Shown one piece after another: positions 7,956 to 16,258 of a stretch of 64,000 bases of DNA (positions are counted from its first letter, which is position 1; every line of letters begins with the position of its first letter). The notes below the pieces were generated by a model. That model was given only the letters and a program-made list of their open reading frames with translations. It searched no databases and was not told the origin of the DNA. A program made the position numbers and the translations under genes. This DNA is from JANNBN01 sp031430595 (lineage in GTDB: Bacteria; Actinomycetota; Acidimicrobiia; Acidimicrobiales; JANYDT01): assembly GCA_031430595.1 (NCBI GenBank), contig JANPBU010000002.1:76535-140534 (forward strand), written 5' to 3'.

Positions 7956-9416
7956 ATGCCACTCTCGCGCGAAGCCATCGTCGAACACCTTCAACAAATC
8001 CTGGGGGTCGACCAGGTCATCATTGACGAGCACGTTCTTCGCCAACGAAGTATCGACAATTTTCGCAAGCTGCAATACATTTTCGACCGATTTACGATGC
8101 CGGTGCCGGCGGCAGTCGCAATGGTACGAAACACCGAACAGGCTTCGGCTGTGTTGGCCTTCGCTGACACGCACGGCGTGAACGTGGTGGCCCGAACTGG
8201 TGGAACGGCAACCGAAGGCGGGCTCGAAACGCCGGTTGAAAACTCGATTGTGCTCGACGGCTCGTTAATGAACTCGATTATTAGTATCGACGCCTACAAT
8301 ATGCAGGCTACGGTGCAGTGCGGGGTTCCGTTGCAGGTACTTGAAGATCAGGCTCGGGCCATTGGTCTGACCACTGGCCATTCACCACAATCGAAACCCG
8401 TTGCTCACCTCGGTGGCCTCGTTGCGACCCGCAGCATTGGCCAGTTCTCGACCCTGTACGGAGGTATCGAAGACATGGTTGTTGGCGTTGAAGTGGTGTT
8501 TCCTGGCGGACAGATCTCGCGCATTAAGAACGTTCCGCGTCGAGCTGCCGGGCCCGATATTCGCCATATCGTGATCGGTAACGAAGGGGCGCTGTGTTTC
8601 ATCGCCGAAGTGACCGTCAAGTTGTTTCCGTATATGCCCCAAAACAACACCTTTCTTGGCTGGACACTCAAAGACATGGAGACCGGCTTCGCTGCACTTC
8701 GCGAGGTGATGGTGTCTGGGTTCAAGCCTTCAGTGGCCCGCCTCTATGACCCCGAAGACGGTCAGTTGCATTTCTCGAACTTTGCCGCTGCTGATGACTG
8801 CATTTTGTTGTTCATGGTTGAAGGGCCCGCTGGCGTCGTTAAGGCAACGGCCGACGGCATTGCCCAGATCATGAGTGAAATCATGGCCGAAGACCCTGGC
8901 TGCCAACCGGTGGAAAGCTCGCTCATCTCGGCATGGTTCGACGACCTCGTGTGGGGCCCAGAAAAGATCACCAGAGAAGATGACCGAATCCGCACCACGC
9001 ACAACGTGAACCGCACCACCGAAATCTCGGCTGATTGGGGCTCGATTCATGAGATTTATGTAAGCGCGCTTGCCCGAATACGAAGCGAAATTCGTGGCCT
9101 GACGCTGCTTGGTGGGCACTCGTCGCACAGCTACATCAACGGTACAAATATGTACTTCAACTACTTCTACGACCTCATCGATTGTGAGCCCGAAGAAGAG
9201 AACGATAAGTACTACCTTCCCATTATCAAAATCATTTGCGAAGAAACGCTGCGCTGCGGCGGCTCAATTGTTCATCACCATGGTGTCGGTAAGGCCAGAA
9301 CCCCTTGGATCAAAGAAGAGTACGGTTCGTCCTATCCGATGTTAGAGGCCCTTAAGCGCGCATTCGATCCCAACGGAATCATGAATATGGGCACCATCAT
9401 CCCACTGAAGCCCTAA
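7956..9416 (+). CDS. FAD-binding oxidase/dehydrogenase, alkyl-DHAP synthase/GlcD-like
   Basis: A 486-residue PCMH-type flavoprotein. The FAD-binding domain (residues ~55-230) contains ARTGGTATEGG and HSPQSKPVAHLGGLVATRS. The C-terminal cap contains GGSIVHHHGVGKARTPW, a His-rich motif characteristic of alkyldihydroxyacetonephosphate synthase and related 2-hydroxyacid oxidases, and ends FDPNGIMNMG. It follows the kinase by 27 bp in the same operon. Because a bacterial ether-lipid role is unlikely in this context, I infer oxidation of a phosphorylated hydroxy-compound or hydroxyacid in the sugar/polyol pathway. The stop overlaps the end of the convergent acetyltransferase by 4 nt. Confidence 0.8.
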   Translation: MPLSREAIVEHLQQILGVDQVIIDEHVLRQRSIDNFRKLQYIFDRFTMPVPAAVAMVRNTEQASAVLAFADTHGVNVVARTGGTATEGGLETPVENSIVLDGSLMNSIISIDAYNMQATVQCGVPLQVLEDQARAIGLTTGHSPQSKPVAHLGGLVATRSIGQFSTLYGGIEDMVVGVEVVFPGGQISRIKNVPRRAAGPDIRHIVIGNEGALCFIAEVTVKLFPYMPQNNTFLGWTLKDMETGFAALREVMVSGFKPSVARLYDPEDGQLHFSNFAAADDCILLFMVEGPAGVVKATADGIAQIMSEIMAEDPGCQPVESSLISAWFDDLVWGPEKITREDDRIRTTHNVNRTTEISADWGSIHEIYVSALARIRSEIRGLTLLGGHSSHSYINGTNMYFNYFYDLIDCEPEEENDKYYLPIIKIICEETLRCGGSIVHHHGVGKARTPWIKEEYGSSYPMLEALKRAFDPNGIMNMGTIIPLKP

Positions 9417-9898
9417 GACGGTTGGACTGCCCGACGCTGCATGTCAACGTGCATGATTCCATCGTCCATATACGGGTCGCTGACTGACGCGAAGCCGAAT
9501 TCGCTGTAAAACGCTTCGAGGTGATGTTGCGCTCCGATGGTGATCGCGGTTGCGGGGTAAAGACGTTCGACTTCCCGCAACGCCTCGGTCATCAGGGTTC
9601 GCCCTAGCCCGGTACCCCGGGCAACGGGCGCAACGATCACTCGCCCAATCGAGGGTGATTCGAAAGCTAGACCGGCAGGAAGTATGCGTGCATATGCTGC
9701 GATAATTGCTGCGCCGTCCTCATCCGGCATTGAACCAATTCCGTGGCGGCAGTGAGGGTCTTTTCCGTCAACGTCGAGGTACACACAGTCTTGTTCGACT
9801 ACGAAGACCGCCTGGCGCAATGCCAGTACATCGTAGAGTTCTCGAACCTGGAATTCGTCAAAATTGATCCACCGCCACGTGATTTCGCCATGGGTCAT
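9413..9898 (-). CDS. ElaA-like GNAT acetyltransferase
   Basis: A 161-residue GNAT protein. The N-terminus WINFDEFQVRELYDVLALRQ and the segment VFVVEQDCVYLDVDGKDPHCRH match the ElaA subfamily. The acetyl-CoA binding A motif is GRVIVAPVARGTGLGRTLM, followed by the B motif region GAQHHLEAFYSEFGF. The substrate is unknown in the family. It is encoded alone, convergent with the flavoprotein gene and divergent from msrB, with which it shares an ~80-bp promoter region. Confidence 0.85.
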   Translation of the reverse strand: MTHGEITWRWINFDEFQVRELYDVLALRQAVFVVEQDCVYLDVDGKDPHCRHGIGSMPDEDGAAIIAAYARILPAGLAFESPSIGRVIVAPVARGTGLGRTLMTEALREVERLYPATAITIGAQHHLEAFYSEFGFASVSDPYMDDGIMHVDMQRRAVQPS

Positions 9899-9920
9899 CT
9901 AATAACTTTACGACAAGATT

Positions 9921-9950
9921 TTGGCATCGTTAGGGCACGATTCGCGTAGT
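9921..9950 (+). promoter_or_regulatory. Possible sigma-70-type promoter for msrB
   Basis: TTGGCA (9921-9926, five of six consensus bases) and CGTAGT (9945-9950, three of six) are separated by 18 bp. Transcription would start near 9957-9959, at or beside an ATG that opens a 10-codon reading frame overlapping the msrB start. Confidence 0.35.
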
Positions 9951-9980
9951 GTGCGTTTATGAACAACGAACTGTGCCGTC

Positions 9981-10424
9981 ATGAGTGGTGACATTTCGTC
10001 GACTCGACCTGATGGTACGCCGTACCCGGTTCAACTCGACGACGCTGAACTTCGCAAAACCCTCAGCCCCGTGGCGTATTCAGTGCTGCGAGAAGCAGGC
10101 ACCGAGAGGCCCGGCGTTGGCGAATACACCGATACCGAAACCGTAGGGGTGTATCGGTGTCGAGCGTGTCGGGCTGAATTGTTTCGCAGTGACACAAAGT
10201 TTCATTCGGGTTGCGGTTGGCCATCGTTCTACGAGCCAACCTCAGACGATGCGGTGGTAGTGCTCGAAGATCATCTGCTTGGCTACCCACGGGTTGAAGC
10301 CAGATGCGCATCATGTGGTTCACACCTTGGTCACGTATTTCGTGGGGAGAACTTTCCGGTGCCAACCGACGAACGCTGGTGCATTAACTCGGTATGCCTC
10401 ACGCTCGAGCCGGACGCGAGTTAG
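9981..10424 (+). CDS. msrB: Peptide-methionine (R)-S-oxide reductase
   Basis: A 147-residue MsrB. It reduces the R epimer of methionine sulfoxide in oxidised proteins. Two CxxC zinc motifs (CRAC, CASC) flank the conserved GWPSFYEP and HLGHVF segments. The catalytic Cys lies in RWCINSVCL, and the second Cys in that motif replaces the Ser common in relatives, so it might act as a resolving residue. The start at 9981 gives the usual length. An upstream ATG at 9959 opens a different 10-codon frame (MNNELCRHEW) that overlaps this start. Confidence 0.93.
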   Translation: MSGDISSTRPDGTPYPVQLDDAELRKTLSPVAYSVLREAGTERPGVGEYTDTETVGVYRCRACRAELFRSDTKFHSGCGWPSFYEPTSDDAVVVLEDHLLGYPRVEARCASCGSHLGHVFRGENFPVPTDERWCINSVCLTLEPDAS

Positions 10425-10455
10425 GCCGGGCTGGGTAGTTAGTGCTGGTTCCAAG

Positions 10456-11679
10456 TCAAAACGGCGTCGGATTCGAAGGGCTGCGTGAGGTTCGAAAGAG
10501 CTGGTCTGCGCTGAGCGCGGCGGACTGGGTATGTTCCTGAATTCGCCCGATTCTGGTGAGCTGCGACGCTGATGACCCGCCAAACACAAGGCTGCCAAAT
10601 TCGTTCACTGACATCGTCAGATCAACTTTGGATCGGGTTCGTTTACACGAAGACCCAGAAGGTGATGCGTCGATGGTGAACCGACCGTTCGCCAGCCCGG
10701 AATCATCAACTACTTCAATCGTCAGCTTCTTCACGATGTCGTATGTACGCGTCGTACATACTTTTGCCACGTCGAGCAATCTGGCCCAGGTTTGATCACC
10801 GGGGCCGTGACGTTTGATTGCGCGTTGGTCTACGAGTTGGAATGCGATGTCGTCATCGATTGGGCACTCTTCAAATACAACCTTGGTTACCCAAGCCATT
10901 GAACAGAGGTAGTTCCAAAGCCGAAGGTGTGATGCCGGTGACGAGTCGATCAACTCGTCAACATGAACCGTTGACTCGGGGCGATCGTTGGGCCACGCAG
11001 AGGTTGTGTGATAGCGCGCGTAGCCATCGACTCGACCTCGACCGTCTCGTGAAAGGACAATGCTTCCTTTCCACATCCCTTCCGGGTAGTCGTCCAGCAA
11101 GCCGAATGTACGCTGCCAAAATACCGGATTCCGATCGATTGCGCCCGACCGTTGCTCTCGATGCAATGCAAATGGTTTTGCACAGAGATTCGTGGCCGCG
11201 CCGGGCTCAATAAGTTCGACCGACCCATCCTTCGAAGAAGAAAGAAACGTGACACCGCGAGTATCGACTTCAAGACTGGATGCTTCGGTGGCGACACCAA
11301 ACCCGAACCGCCCATAGATCGAAAACTCGGAAGCGCGCAACACGGCCACTGCATCGCCACGTTCTTTCGCCTCGTTCAGATCAGTTGAAATCGCTCGACG
11401 CAAGATTCCCAGTTTGCGGTGGGTTGGCAACACCGTGACCCCGCTGATCGCATTGGCTGAAACAACTGTTCCTCCGGGAAGGGAAATGTCAGTCACAAAA
11501 CTGATATATGTACCTACTATCTTCTTGCCGTCAAAGGCCCCGACGTCTCGGTTGCTGTCGAAATGAACTTCGGCTGCGCTGTACCGTCCGGAATGGGGCT
11601 GAGCCATAAACCCGACAGCCATAGCATCGCACCAAGCAGGTATTTCGGCTCGTGTTATCCGTCGAAGTTCGATGCCCAT
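10456..11679 (-). CDS. Eis-type GNAT N-acetyltransferase
   Basis: A 407-residue protein with Eis architecture: an N-terminal GNAT domain (acetyl-CoA motif around GVTVLPTHRKLGILRR, residues ~80-100), a second degenerate GNAT-like region, and a C-terminal SCP2-like domain. Eis proteins acetylate amines, including aminoglycosides and protein lysines in mycobacteria. The substrate here is unknown. The N-terminal segment IELRRITRAEIPAWCDAMAVGF fits family starts. It is convergent with msrB, with a ~30-bp gap, and transcribed alone. Confidence 0.85.
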   Translation of the reverse strand: MGIELRRITRAEIPAWCDAMAVGFMAQPHSGRYSAAEVHFDSNRDVGAFDGKKIVGTYISFVTDISLPGGTVVSANAISGVTVLPTHRKLGILRRAISTDLNEAKERGDAVAVLRASEFSIYGRFGFGVATEASSLEVDTRGVTFLSSSKDGSVELIEPGAATNLCAKPFALHREQRSGAIDRNPVFWQRTFGLLDDYPEGMWKGSIVLSRDGRGRVDGYARYHTTSAWPNDRPESTVHVDELIDSSPASHLRLWNYLCSMAWVTKVVFEECPIDDDIAFQLVDQRAIKRHGPGDQTWARLLDVAKVCTTRTYDIVKKLTIEVVDDSGLANGRFTIDASPSGSSCKRTRSKVDLTMSVNEFGSLVFGGSSASQLTRIGRIQEHTQSAALSADQLFRTSRSPSNPTPF

Positions 11680-11834
11680 CCGGCAAATGCTAGCTCGCAG
11701 GCATCCCGGGGCGAGGATGACAACGTTCTGATCAGTCAGGATTTGAGTTGTGTCGAAGCAGAATCACCCGCACAACACTTTTGACCCTTAGAGCGGGATC
11801 TGACTTGCGTGTTGTAAGGATCTCCGGTCTTGGT

Positions 11835-12011
11835 CTAATCATGTGTTGCATCGCCAAGGTCGTGGCGGGCGAGTCGTCGCGCCTTACCGATTTGTCGAAG
11901 ATCGGCCATGCTGAAATTTTGTCTTGGTGAGACACCGTTTGCTTTGTGAGGCTTGCAGAGAAGACATCCTGCTCGCCGGTTCTTTGGGCGTTTCCGTTTG
12001 TGCTTACTCAT
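11835..12011 (-). CDS. Small Lys/Arg-rich conserved protein with CxxC
   Basis: A 58-residue protein starting MSKHKRKRPKNRRAGCLLCK. An AGAGGA ribosome site sits 6 nt upstream of this ATG, which decides the start although the frame is open further up. Strongly basic N-terminus, one CLLC motif followed by KPHKANG, then a basic helical tail. Very similar small basic proteins with RAGCLLCKPHK are scattered through bacteria with no known role. A nucleic-acid or ribosome-associated role is only a guess. Confidence 0.7.
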   Translation of the reverse strand: MSKHKRKRPKNRRAGCLLCKPHKANGVSPRQNFSMADLRQIGKARRLARHDLGDATHD

Positions 12012-12207
12012 ACAATTCCTCTCAGGCGAGATCGGGTCACAACAGAAGTCTGAACGACCGACACAGATAAAGGCAACCGGTAACCCGACCTCAACTTCAG
12101 CGAGCAGGTCTTCCGTGATTTCCGTGATTTTGACCGCTATCACGGAAACTTCGGATTGGTGCCTTACTCGTCGGTGGCGGTGGGCACCGAATCTCGTCAG
12201 TAGCTGG

Positions 12208-12618
12208 TCAAGCGGTGGGGCGGCTTCTGACCAGGAGAAGCGTGGACGGAAGCAAAACGAATAGCGTTAGCCCTCCGATTACCGCGGCAAAATCGTCTGT
12301 ACCCATGTTGCTGCGGTTTAGGAGGTGGTAGGTGACGTGTGGAATGCCATAAAGCAAAGAAGCCGAGCATGCCGTCATTACCAGTCTGCGTTCCAACGAC
12401 ATCGCAGCAAAAAGCACGACCAGAGCGAGTGCAAGATTGAGCCCTCCTATGTCACGGATTAAATGCTCGTTAAATGGGCCGTCAACTCCCACCCAGATGT
12501 GTCCTAACCCCGGAAAGCTGTCGTAAAACGAGCGAGGTGCAACCTGTGCCCACGAGCCGACGATAACCGAGGTTACGGTAAGGTAACCCAAGATTATCCG
12601 TTGCACGATTGATTTCAC
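12208..12618 (-). CDS. Small four-helix membrane protein
   Basis: 136 residues if it begins at the GTG at 12618, which overlaps the epimerase stop as GTGA and is preceded by a GGAGCGGGG ribosome site. The open frame extends to 12678. Four hydrophobic segments are visible: after VKSIVQRIILGYL, in LNLALALVVLFAA, in RLVMTACSASLLYGIPHV and in FAAVIGGLTLFVLLPSTLLL. No catalytic motif. It is the third gene of the operon with the epimerase and the SRPBCC/DUF3995 protein. Function unknown. Confidence 0.65.
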   Translation of the reverse strand: MKSIVQRIILGYLTVTSVIVGSWAQVAPRSFYDSFPGLGHIWVGVDGPFNEHLIRDIGGLNLALALVVLFAAMSLERRLVMTACSASLLYGIPHVTYHLLNRSNMGTDDFAAVIGGLTLFVLLPSTLLLVRSRPTA

Positions 12619-13532
12619 TGTTCCGGCCCCGCTCCTAGCTGTTCCCATGTTTCTACGCAGTTGATCCTTGGTGCCCACGATGATAGGGACTGCAGCGCTA
12701 CCGAAGATATTCGGTGGGAACGGGCGATGCTCTCGACGGCTGCTCCTCCAAGTTTTACCGCCATTAATGGGACGGTCCGAAGGTTTGTTTTTTTGACTGC
12801 TCCAGCCAGCGCTTTTCGATGCTCAGCTCGGGTCGCTGGATCGGCCTCGGCCACGTTGTACGTGCCACTAGGAATACTAAGCGCGGCTACTACTGCGGCT
12901 GCTGCATCGTCAGCATGAAGAAAGGAAATGTAGTCATCGAGCTGTCCCACCAATCCGAACAGACCCTTTTGGGCGATCGTCTTCAACATTTGCATGTGGG
13001 CACTTTCCGGTGCCATAAACATCGCGAACCGCAACACCACGGCTTCTAGTCCTTGCTCAGTCGCCGATTCAGCAGCTGCCTCTGCGGCGCGCACCGTTTC
13101 GTTTTGTGGGAAGTAGGTTCGCTTCTCATCTTCGGTGATCCATCCCGCAGCACTGGCGACGTAGGGAAATGTGATCGATTCTTGGATCAACCTTCCGACC
13201 CCAGCTACTTCCGCGGCACGAGCAATCGCCACTGAAGCATCTCGACGCAAACGATCATTCTGTCTCCACGCCCGAGGATTTAGCGAAGCAAAGCCAGTTG
13301 GAATGTTTGTCGCTAGATTGGCAACCGTGTCATGATCACCGAAGGCTCTAGTTAATGCCACCTGATTAAACAGGTCGACCGTACAAGGAACTGCACCCGC
13401 ACGTTTGACCTCTTCAGCCTTCGTCTCACTCCGGACCAATGCTGTAACCCTGTATCCCGCATCAACCAACTGCCGCACGACACGACGGCCGATTACACCA
13501 GTCGCCCCCGTGACAAACACCCGATTTTTCAT
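12615..13532 (-). CDS. NAD-dependent epimerase/dehydratase family protein
   Basis: A 305-residue extended/atypical SDR. The Rossmann motif VTGATGVIGRRVVRQL is at the N-terminus. A Tyr in the ITFPYVASAAGW region may correspond to the active-site Tyr, but a clear YxxxK is not visible. These proteins act on nucleotide sugars or quinone-like substrates, and the NmrA/epimerase type here does not reveal the substrate. It overlaps the upstream SRPBCC-DUF3995 gene by 4 nt and the downstream membrane gene by 4 nt, so three tightly coupled genes form one operon, probably repressed by the divergent TetR protein. Confidence 0.8.
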   Translation of the reverse strand: MKNRVFVTGATGVIGRRVVRQLVDAGYRVTALVRSETKAEEVKRAGAVPCTVDLFNQVALTRAFGDHDTVANLATNIPTGFASLNPRAWRQNDRLRRDASVAIARAAEVAGVGRLIQESITFPYVASAAGWITEDEKRTYFPQNETVRAAEAAAESATEQGLEAVVLRFAMFMAPESAHMQMLKTIAQKGLFGLVGQLDDYISFLHADDAAAAVVAALSIPSGTYNVAEADPATRAEHRKALAGAVKKTNLRTVPLMAVKLGGAAVESIARSHRISSVALQSLSSWAPRINCVETWEQLGAGPEQ

Positions 13533-14482
13533 TGCAAGGCCTCCTTACGTGGAGTGCGCGACGACAAAAGTGTCGCGAAGCCGAGGGCTAGGCAGAGTGG
13601 CGAGTAAAGCAGCAGGTTTGTCCGGCGAAACTCGGCGGTTTCGGTGAGAATGCCTAACGATGAGACAACCAGACCACCGGCCCCTCGAAGGACGAGGACT
13701 AGCCCTACGGTCTTGGCGCCAAGATGTGCAAGCAAAAAGGCCTTTGGTGCGGTGACCCGACTTCGCATCGCAACTAGCCCCGATGCTGTTCCGAGCAGCG
13801 CCGCAACGATGTAACACGCGCCTGTCGACGGAAAGGTCGATCCACCAACTACCTTCTCTGCCAGCGACCGAAGATCCGTTCCCGGCCAGGTAGTAAGCCC
13901 AGCACCCCAGGCCGCATGAATGGCGCCGATCCCAGCCAGAGACAATGCGGCAACATCTCCGGCACCACGCTCAAATGGAGGGGTCGGAGATGGCCGTTGC
14001 CTGAGAAGCGATAGGCCTCGCCGCAGAAGCGTCACACGTGGGGATAGACGACTCTTCTTCGCTGGCGAACCGTCGAGCTCACACGCAGCATTGTCGAGAG
14101 CGTCCTCGACGAGGGCATCATGAAGTGGCTTTATAACGACAGGCCACACGATCCGCATTAGGCCGAGGCTGGTGCCCTCCAGTACATGTCGAAGGTTGCA
14201 TCCACCCTCAGGAGTCTGCTCAAGTTCGAAGCCGTGAGTTCCTCGGATGCCGATGGTTTCATCGAAACTGAAGACAACACGGTGCCGATCAACGTTGGTA
14301 ACGCAGTATCGAACGAATCCGTGACCGCCGCTCGATCCTTCGACGAGACCGTTCGAAAGTTTCATTGCGGGCCACCGATCTTTCGGCCAAAGTCGATCGT
14401 TCTCCGAGGCCAAGCGGTGCACGAGTTCAGCTACATCGTTGATGTTCGCGTGGAGGTTGCGTTGATGGACGTTTCGGATCAC
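13529..14482 (-). CDS. SRPBCC-like N-terminal domain fused to DUF3995 membrane domain
   Basis: 317 residues. Residues ~1-150 look like a START/SRPBCC lipid- or hydrophobe-binding fold (IRGTHGFELEQTPEGGCNLRH and a long C-terminal helix). After a Pro/Arg linker, residues ~170-317 form four membrane helices with the DUF3995 pattern (GAIHAAWGAG, TFPSTGACYIVAALLG). The fusion suggests a membrane-tethered binding domain. It is first in the operon and starts 17 bp from a palindromic operator shared with the divergent TetR gene. Confidence 0.65.
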   Translation of the reverse strand: MIRNVHQRNLHANINDVAELVHRLASENDRLWPKDRWPAMKLSNGLVEGSSGGHGFVRYCVTNVDRHRVVFSFDETIGIRGTHGFELEQTPEGGCNLRHVLEGTSLGLMRIVWPVVIKPLHDALVEDALDNAACELDGSPAKKSRLSPRVTLLRRGLSLLRQRPSPTPPFERGAGDVAALSLAGIGAIHAAWGAGLTTWPGTDLRSLAEKVVGGSTFPSTGACYIVAALLGTASGLVAMRSRVTAPKAFLLAHLGAKTVGLVLVLRGAGGLVVSSLGILTETAEFRRTNLLLYSPLCLALGFATLLSSRTPRKEALQ

Positions 14483-14498
14483 CGAGTCTCACAGTCTA

Positions 14499-14518
14499 AC
14501 CATACGGTAGCGTATGGT
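14499..14518. promoter_or_regulatory. Operator 1, perfect palindrome
   Basis: ACCATACG-GTAG-CGTATGGT, two 8-bp arms with no mismatch around a 4-bp centre. It lies between the divergent SRPBCC-DUF3995 gene and the tetR gene, the expected site for TetR binding. Confidence 0.8.
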
Positions 14519-14524
14519 GGTGTA

Positions 14525-14540
14525 CGTACGATACCGTATG
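14525..14540. promoter_or_regulatory. Operator 2, near-copy of operator 1
   Basis: On the minus strand it reads CATACG-GTAT-CGTACG, against CATACG-GTAG-CGTATG in operator 1. Centres are 24 bp apart, a little over two helical turns, so two repressor dimers could bind on similar faces. Confidence 0.7.
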
Positions 14541-14542
14541 GT

Positions 14543-15160
14543 GTGCCGAAGCCGCAAGTGGGAAAGTCTGTGACTTCGGCCGCCCGGCTGACCAAAGACG
14601 ATTGGATCAACGCAGCAATCGTCGTGGTCGAACATGGAGGCATCGCAGCGATCGCCGTCGAACCAATTGCCATTGCGCTCGGAACAACAAAGGGGAGTTT
14701 CTACTGGCACTTCACCAACCGCGACGAGCTCATCGCCGCTGTGATGGAACAGTGGGAAGAACTTGCTACGCGCAGTGTCATTGCCAGCGTGGCGGAAGTT
14801 GCTGATCCCATGGACCGCCTTGGACAGCTACTCAAAGTTGTGTTCGGTCAGGAGCGTGAAGATCGGATCGAAGCTCGAATAGTGCTCGCACCACTCGACG
14901 AGCGCGTGAGTCCAACCGTCGAACGAGTAACCAACTTGCGTATCGAGTTTCTTGTCACGCTCTTTCGAGGGCTTGGTTTCAGTCACTCGACTGCGGCCAT
15001 GCGAGCCCGAATTGCTTACGCCGCGTACCTTGGTCATCTCCGGCTGGTACTCGACGACAAACCCACAACATCGGCTGCAGCTGGACCATCACTCACGGCG
15101 ACCCGGGCCTATGCCGAAGAGCTCCTAAGCGTGCTTACCTCGTCAACCTCAACGCCGTAG
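14543..15160 (+). CDS. TetR-family transcriptional repressor
   Basis: An N-terminal helix-turn-helix reads IAAIAVEPIAIALGTTKGSFYWHFTNRDEL, the TetR signature split over residues ~35-65. It is followed by an all-helical ligand domain. The open frame extends far upstream, antisense to the neighbouring gene. In-frame GTG codons at 14543, 14558 and 14570 are all possible. I take 14543 because it is the first codon clear of the operators, while 14570 has a weak GGGAAAG site upstream. It probably represses itself and the divergent three-gene membrane operon through the twin operators at 14499-14540. Confidence 0.8.
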   Translation: MPKPQVGKSVTSAARLTKDDWINAAIVVVEHGGIAAIAVEPIAIALGTTKGSFYWHFTNRDELIAAVMEQWEELATRSVIASVAEVADPMDRLGQLLKVVFGQEREDRIEARIVLAPLDERVSPTVERVTNLRIEFLVTLFRGLGFSHSTAAMRARIAYAAYLGHLRLVLDDKPTTSAAAGPSLTATRAYAEELLSVLTSSTSTP

Positions 15161-15482
15161 CATCATTGCCTTCACGTAAGTACCAATGGGATTCGGCTGG
15201 TGATGATGCAACAACTCATACGGTGACCAGTTGTACTCCGAAGAAGTGGATTCGTTGGGATGCCTGAACAGAACGAGAAGCGCCGAGGCGGAACATGTGG
15301 ATTGGACGTTTGTGAGTTGCGTGTGGTTTTTAGTTTAAGCCTGTGGTCCCGGTTAACGTGGAAGAACGTGAAACCGCGTTGTTCGAGGGCGTCGCCGAGT
15401 ACGCCTGGTAATTTCACGAATTTGGCGGTGCGTTTGAAACATCTCGAGAAGGAACCTGTAACATATGTGTTACGCTTTTCGG
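15161..15482. other. Intergenic stretch without a recognised gene
   Basis: About 320 bp between tetR and the XRE gene. Short open frames exist on both strands, but none has a ribosome site, family signature or clear codon bias. The only element I can support is the palindrome at its right end. Its neighbours are broken genes, so it may hold decayed sequence. Confidence 0.5.
15458..15473. promoter_or_regulatory. Palindromic operator upstream of the XRE gene
   Basis: GTAACA-TATG-TGTTAC has perfect 6-bp arms and ends 9 bp before the ATG at 15483. TACGCT (15471-15476) could be a -10 box, giving a leaderless or nearly leaderless transcript. The position fits autoregulation by the encoded HTH protein. 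Confidence 0.6.
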
Positions 15483-15797
15483 ATGGCCAAGCGACTTACT
15501 GGAGCAGAAAAGTACTTCGCTGACCGAATGCTTGACCCTGCCCATCGGGTCGAACACGCCGCCGCCACGAAACGAATCCGAAACACCGATGCAATAGTGC
15601 GGGCTCTCGATCAGAAACGCGAAGCGAACGGGCTCAGTAAAGCAGAGTTAGCACGCCGGGCCGATTTGCCGCCCGAGGCAGTTCGTCGCTTGTTCTCTGC
15701 CAATTGTGTCAACCCGACTCTTGGAACGATTACAGCCCTCGCTGGCGCGCTGAACGTTGAGTTAGTGCTTCAGCCACTTGCCGAGGTGAAATGCTGA
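15483..15797 (+). CDS. XRE-family HTH protein, antitoxin-like
   Basis: 104 residues starting MAKRLTGAEKYF. The C-terminal half is a helix-turn-helix of the XRE/HigA type (LSKAELARRADLPPEAVRRLFS, then NPTLGTITALAGALNVELVL). The N-terminal ~40 residues resemble the toxin-neutralising part of HigA-like antitoxins. A frame upstream of the ATG is open, but this start sits just after the palindrome. The gene converges on a RelE-like toxin relic with 11 bp between the stops, an unusual tail-to-tail layout. It may survive as an orphan antitoxin or regulator. Confidence 0.7.
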   Translation: MAKRLTGAEKYFADRMLDPAHRVEHAAATKRIRNTDAIVRALDQKREANGLSKAELARRADLPPEAVRRLFSANCVNPTLGTITALAGALNVELVLQPLAEVKC

Positions 15798-15808
15798 AAC
15801 GAGTTCGC

Positions 15809-16255
15809 TCACTCGAACACGGTGCGGTGCTGGTTGAACTCATCCCGCGAAGCATCGATACGGGCGTAGTCCCTCGGGCTGGCGGCCCTGCGTTTTGGTT
15901 TGCTCAATCCGCCCAGAACCACAATCGAAGACCCGCCGAGATCGTCAGCGTTGCGTTCGAGCAAACAGAACATTCGATGATTCATTCGGCCGCCTCACAC
16001 TCGGATTTCGTAGATTCCCGCCATCTCACCGTGCATGGTCTCCCATTTGCCGCCACCAGAAAATGCCGATGGCGGAGCGTCGGCGACCGCTTCAAGTACT
16101 GCTTGCATTTCAGTAGCAACTTTGGCCGACACGCTAGTGAGAAAGTCAAGCGCAGGAACGTGTTGTTCTGGGTCACTTTGGATGGGTCGTTGAATTCTTG
16201 GAAGCGCACTTGAATCTCCGACGGTCGGTCTCGACCTAAGGGTCATGACGGGCAA
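15809..16255 (-). pseudogene. RelE/ParE-type toxin gene interrupted by one in-frame stop
   Basis: Minus-strand translation gives VPALDFLTSVSAKV, then PPSAFSGGGKWETMHGEMAG and IYEIRV, then a TGA at 15995-15997. The same frame continues with GGRMNHRMFCLLERN, SIVVLGGLSKPK and a natural stop at 15809-15811. These blocks match an actinobacterial RelE-like toxin family in which the core after IYEIRV continues to a RLFCLL strand and a GLSKP loop. A single change (for example CGA to TGA) explains the break. The N-terminus is not well defined. The plus-strand open frame across this region is a shadow. Confidence 0.7.
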
Positions 16256-16258
16256 CGT

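Noticed and set aside
15791..16213. 140-residue plus-strand open frame after the XRE gene
   Set aside because: It runs antisense through the RelE-like toxin relic, whose conserved blocks on the minus strand explain the region better.
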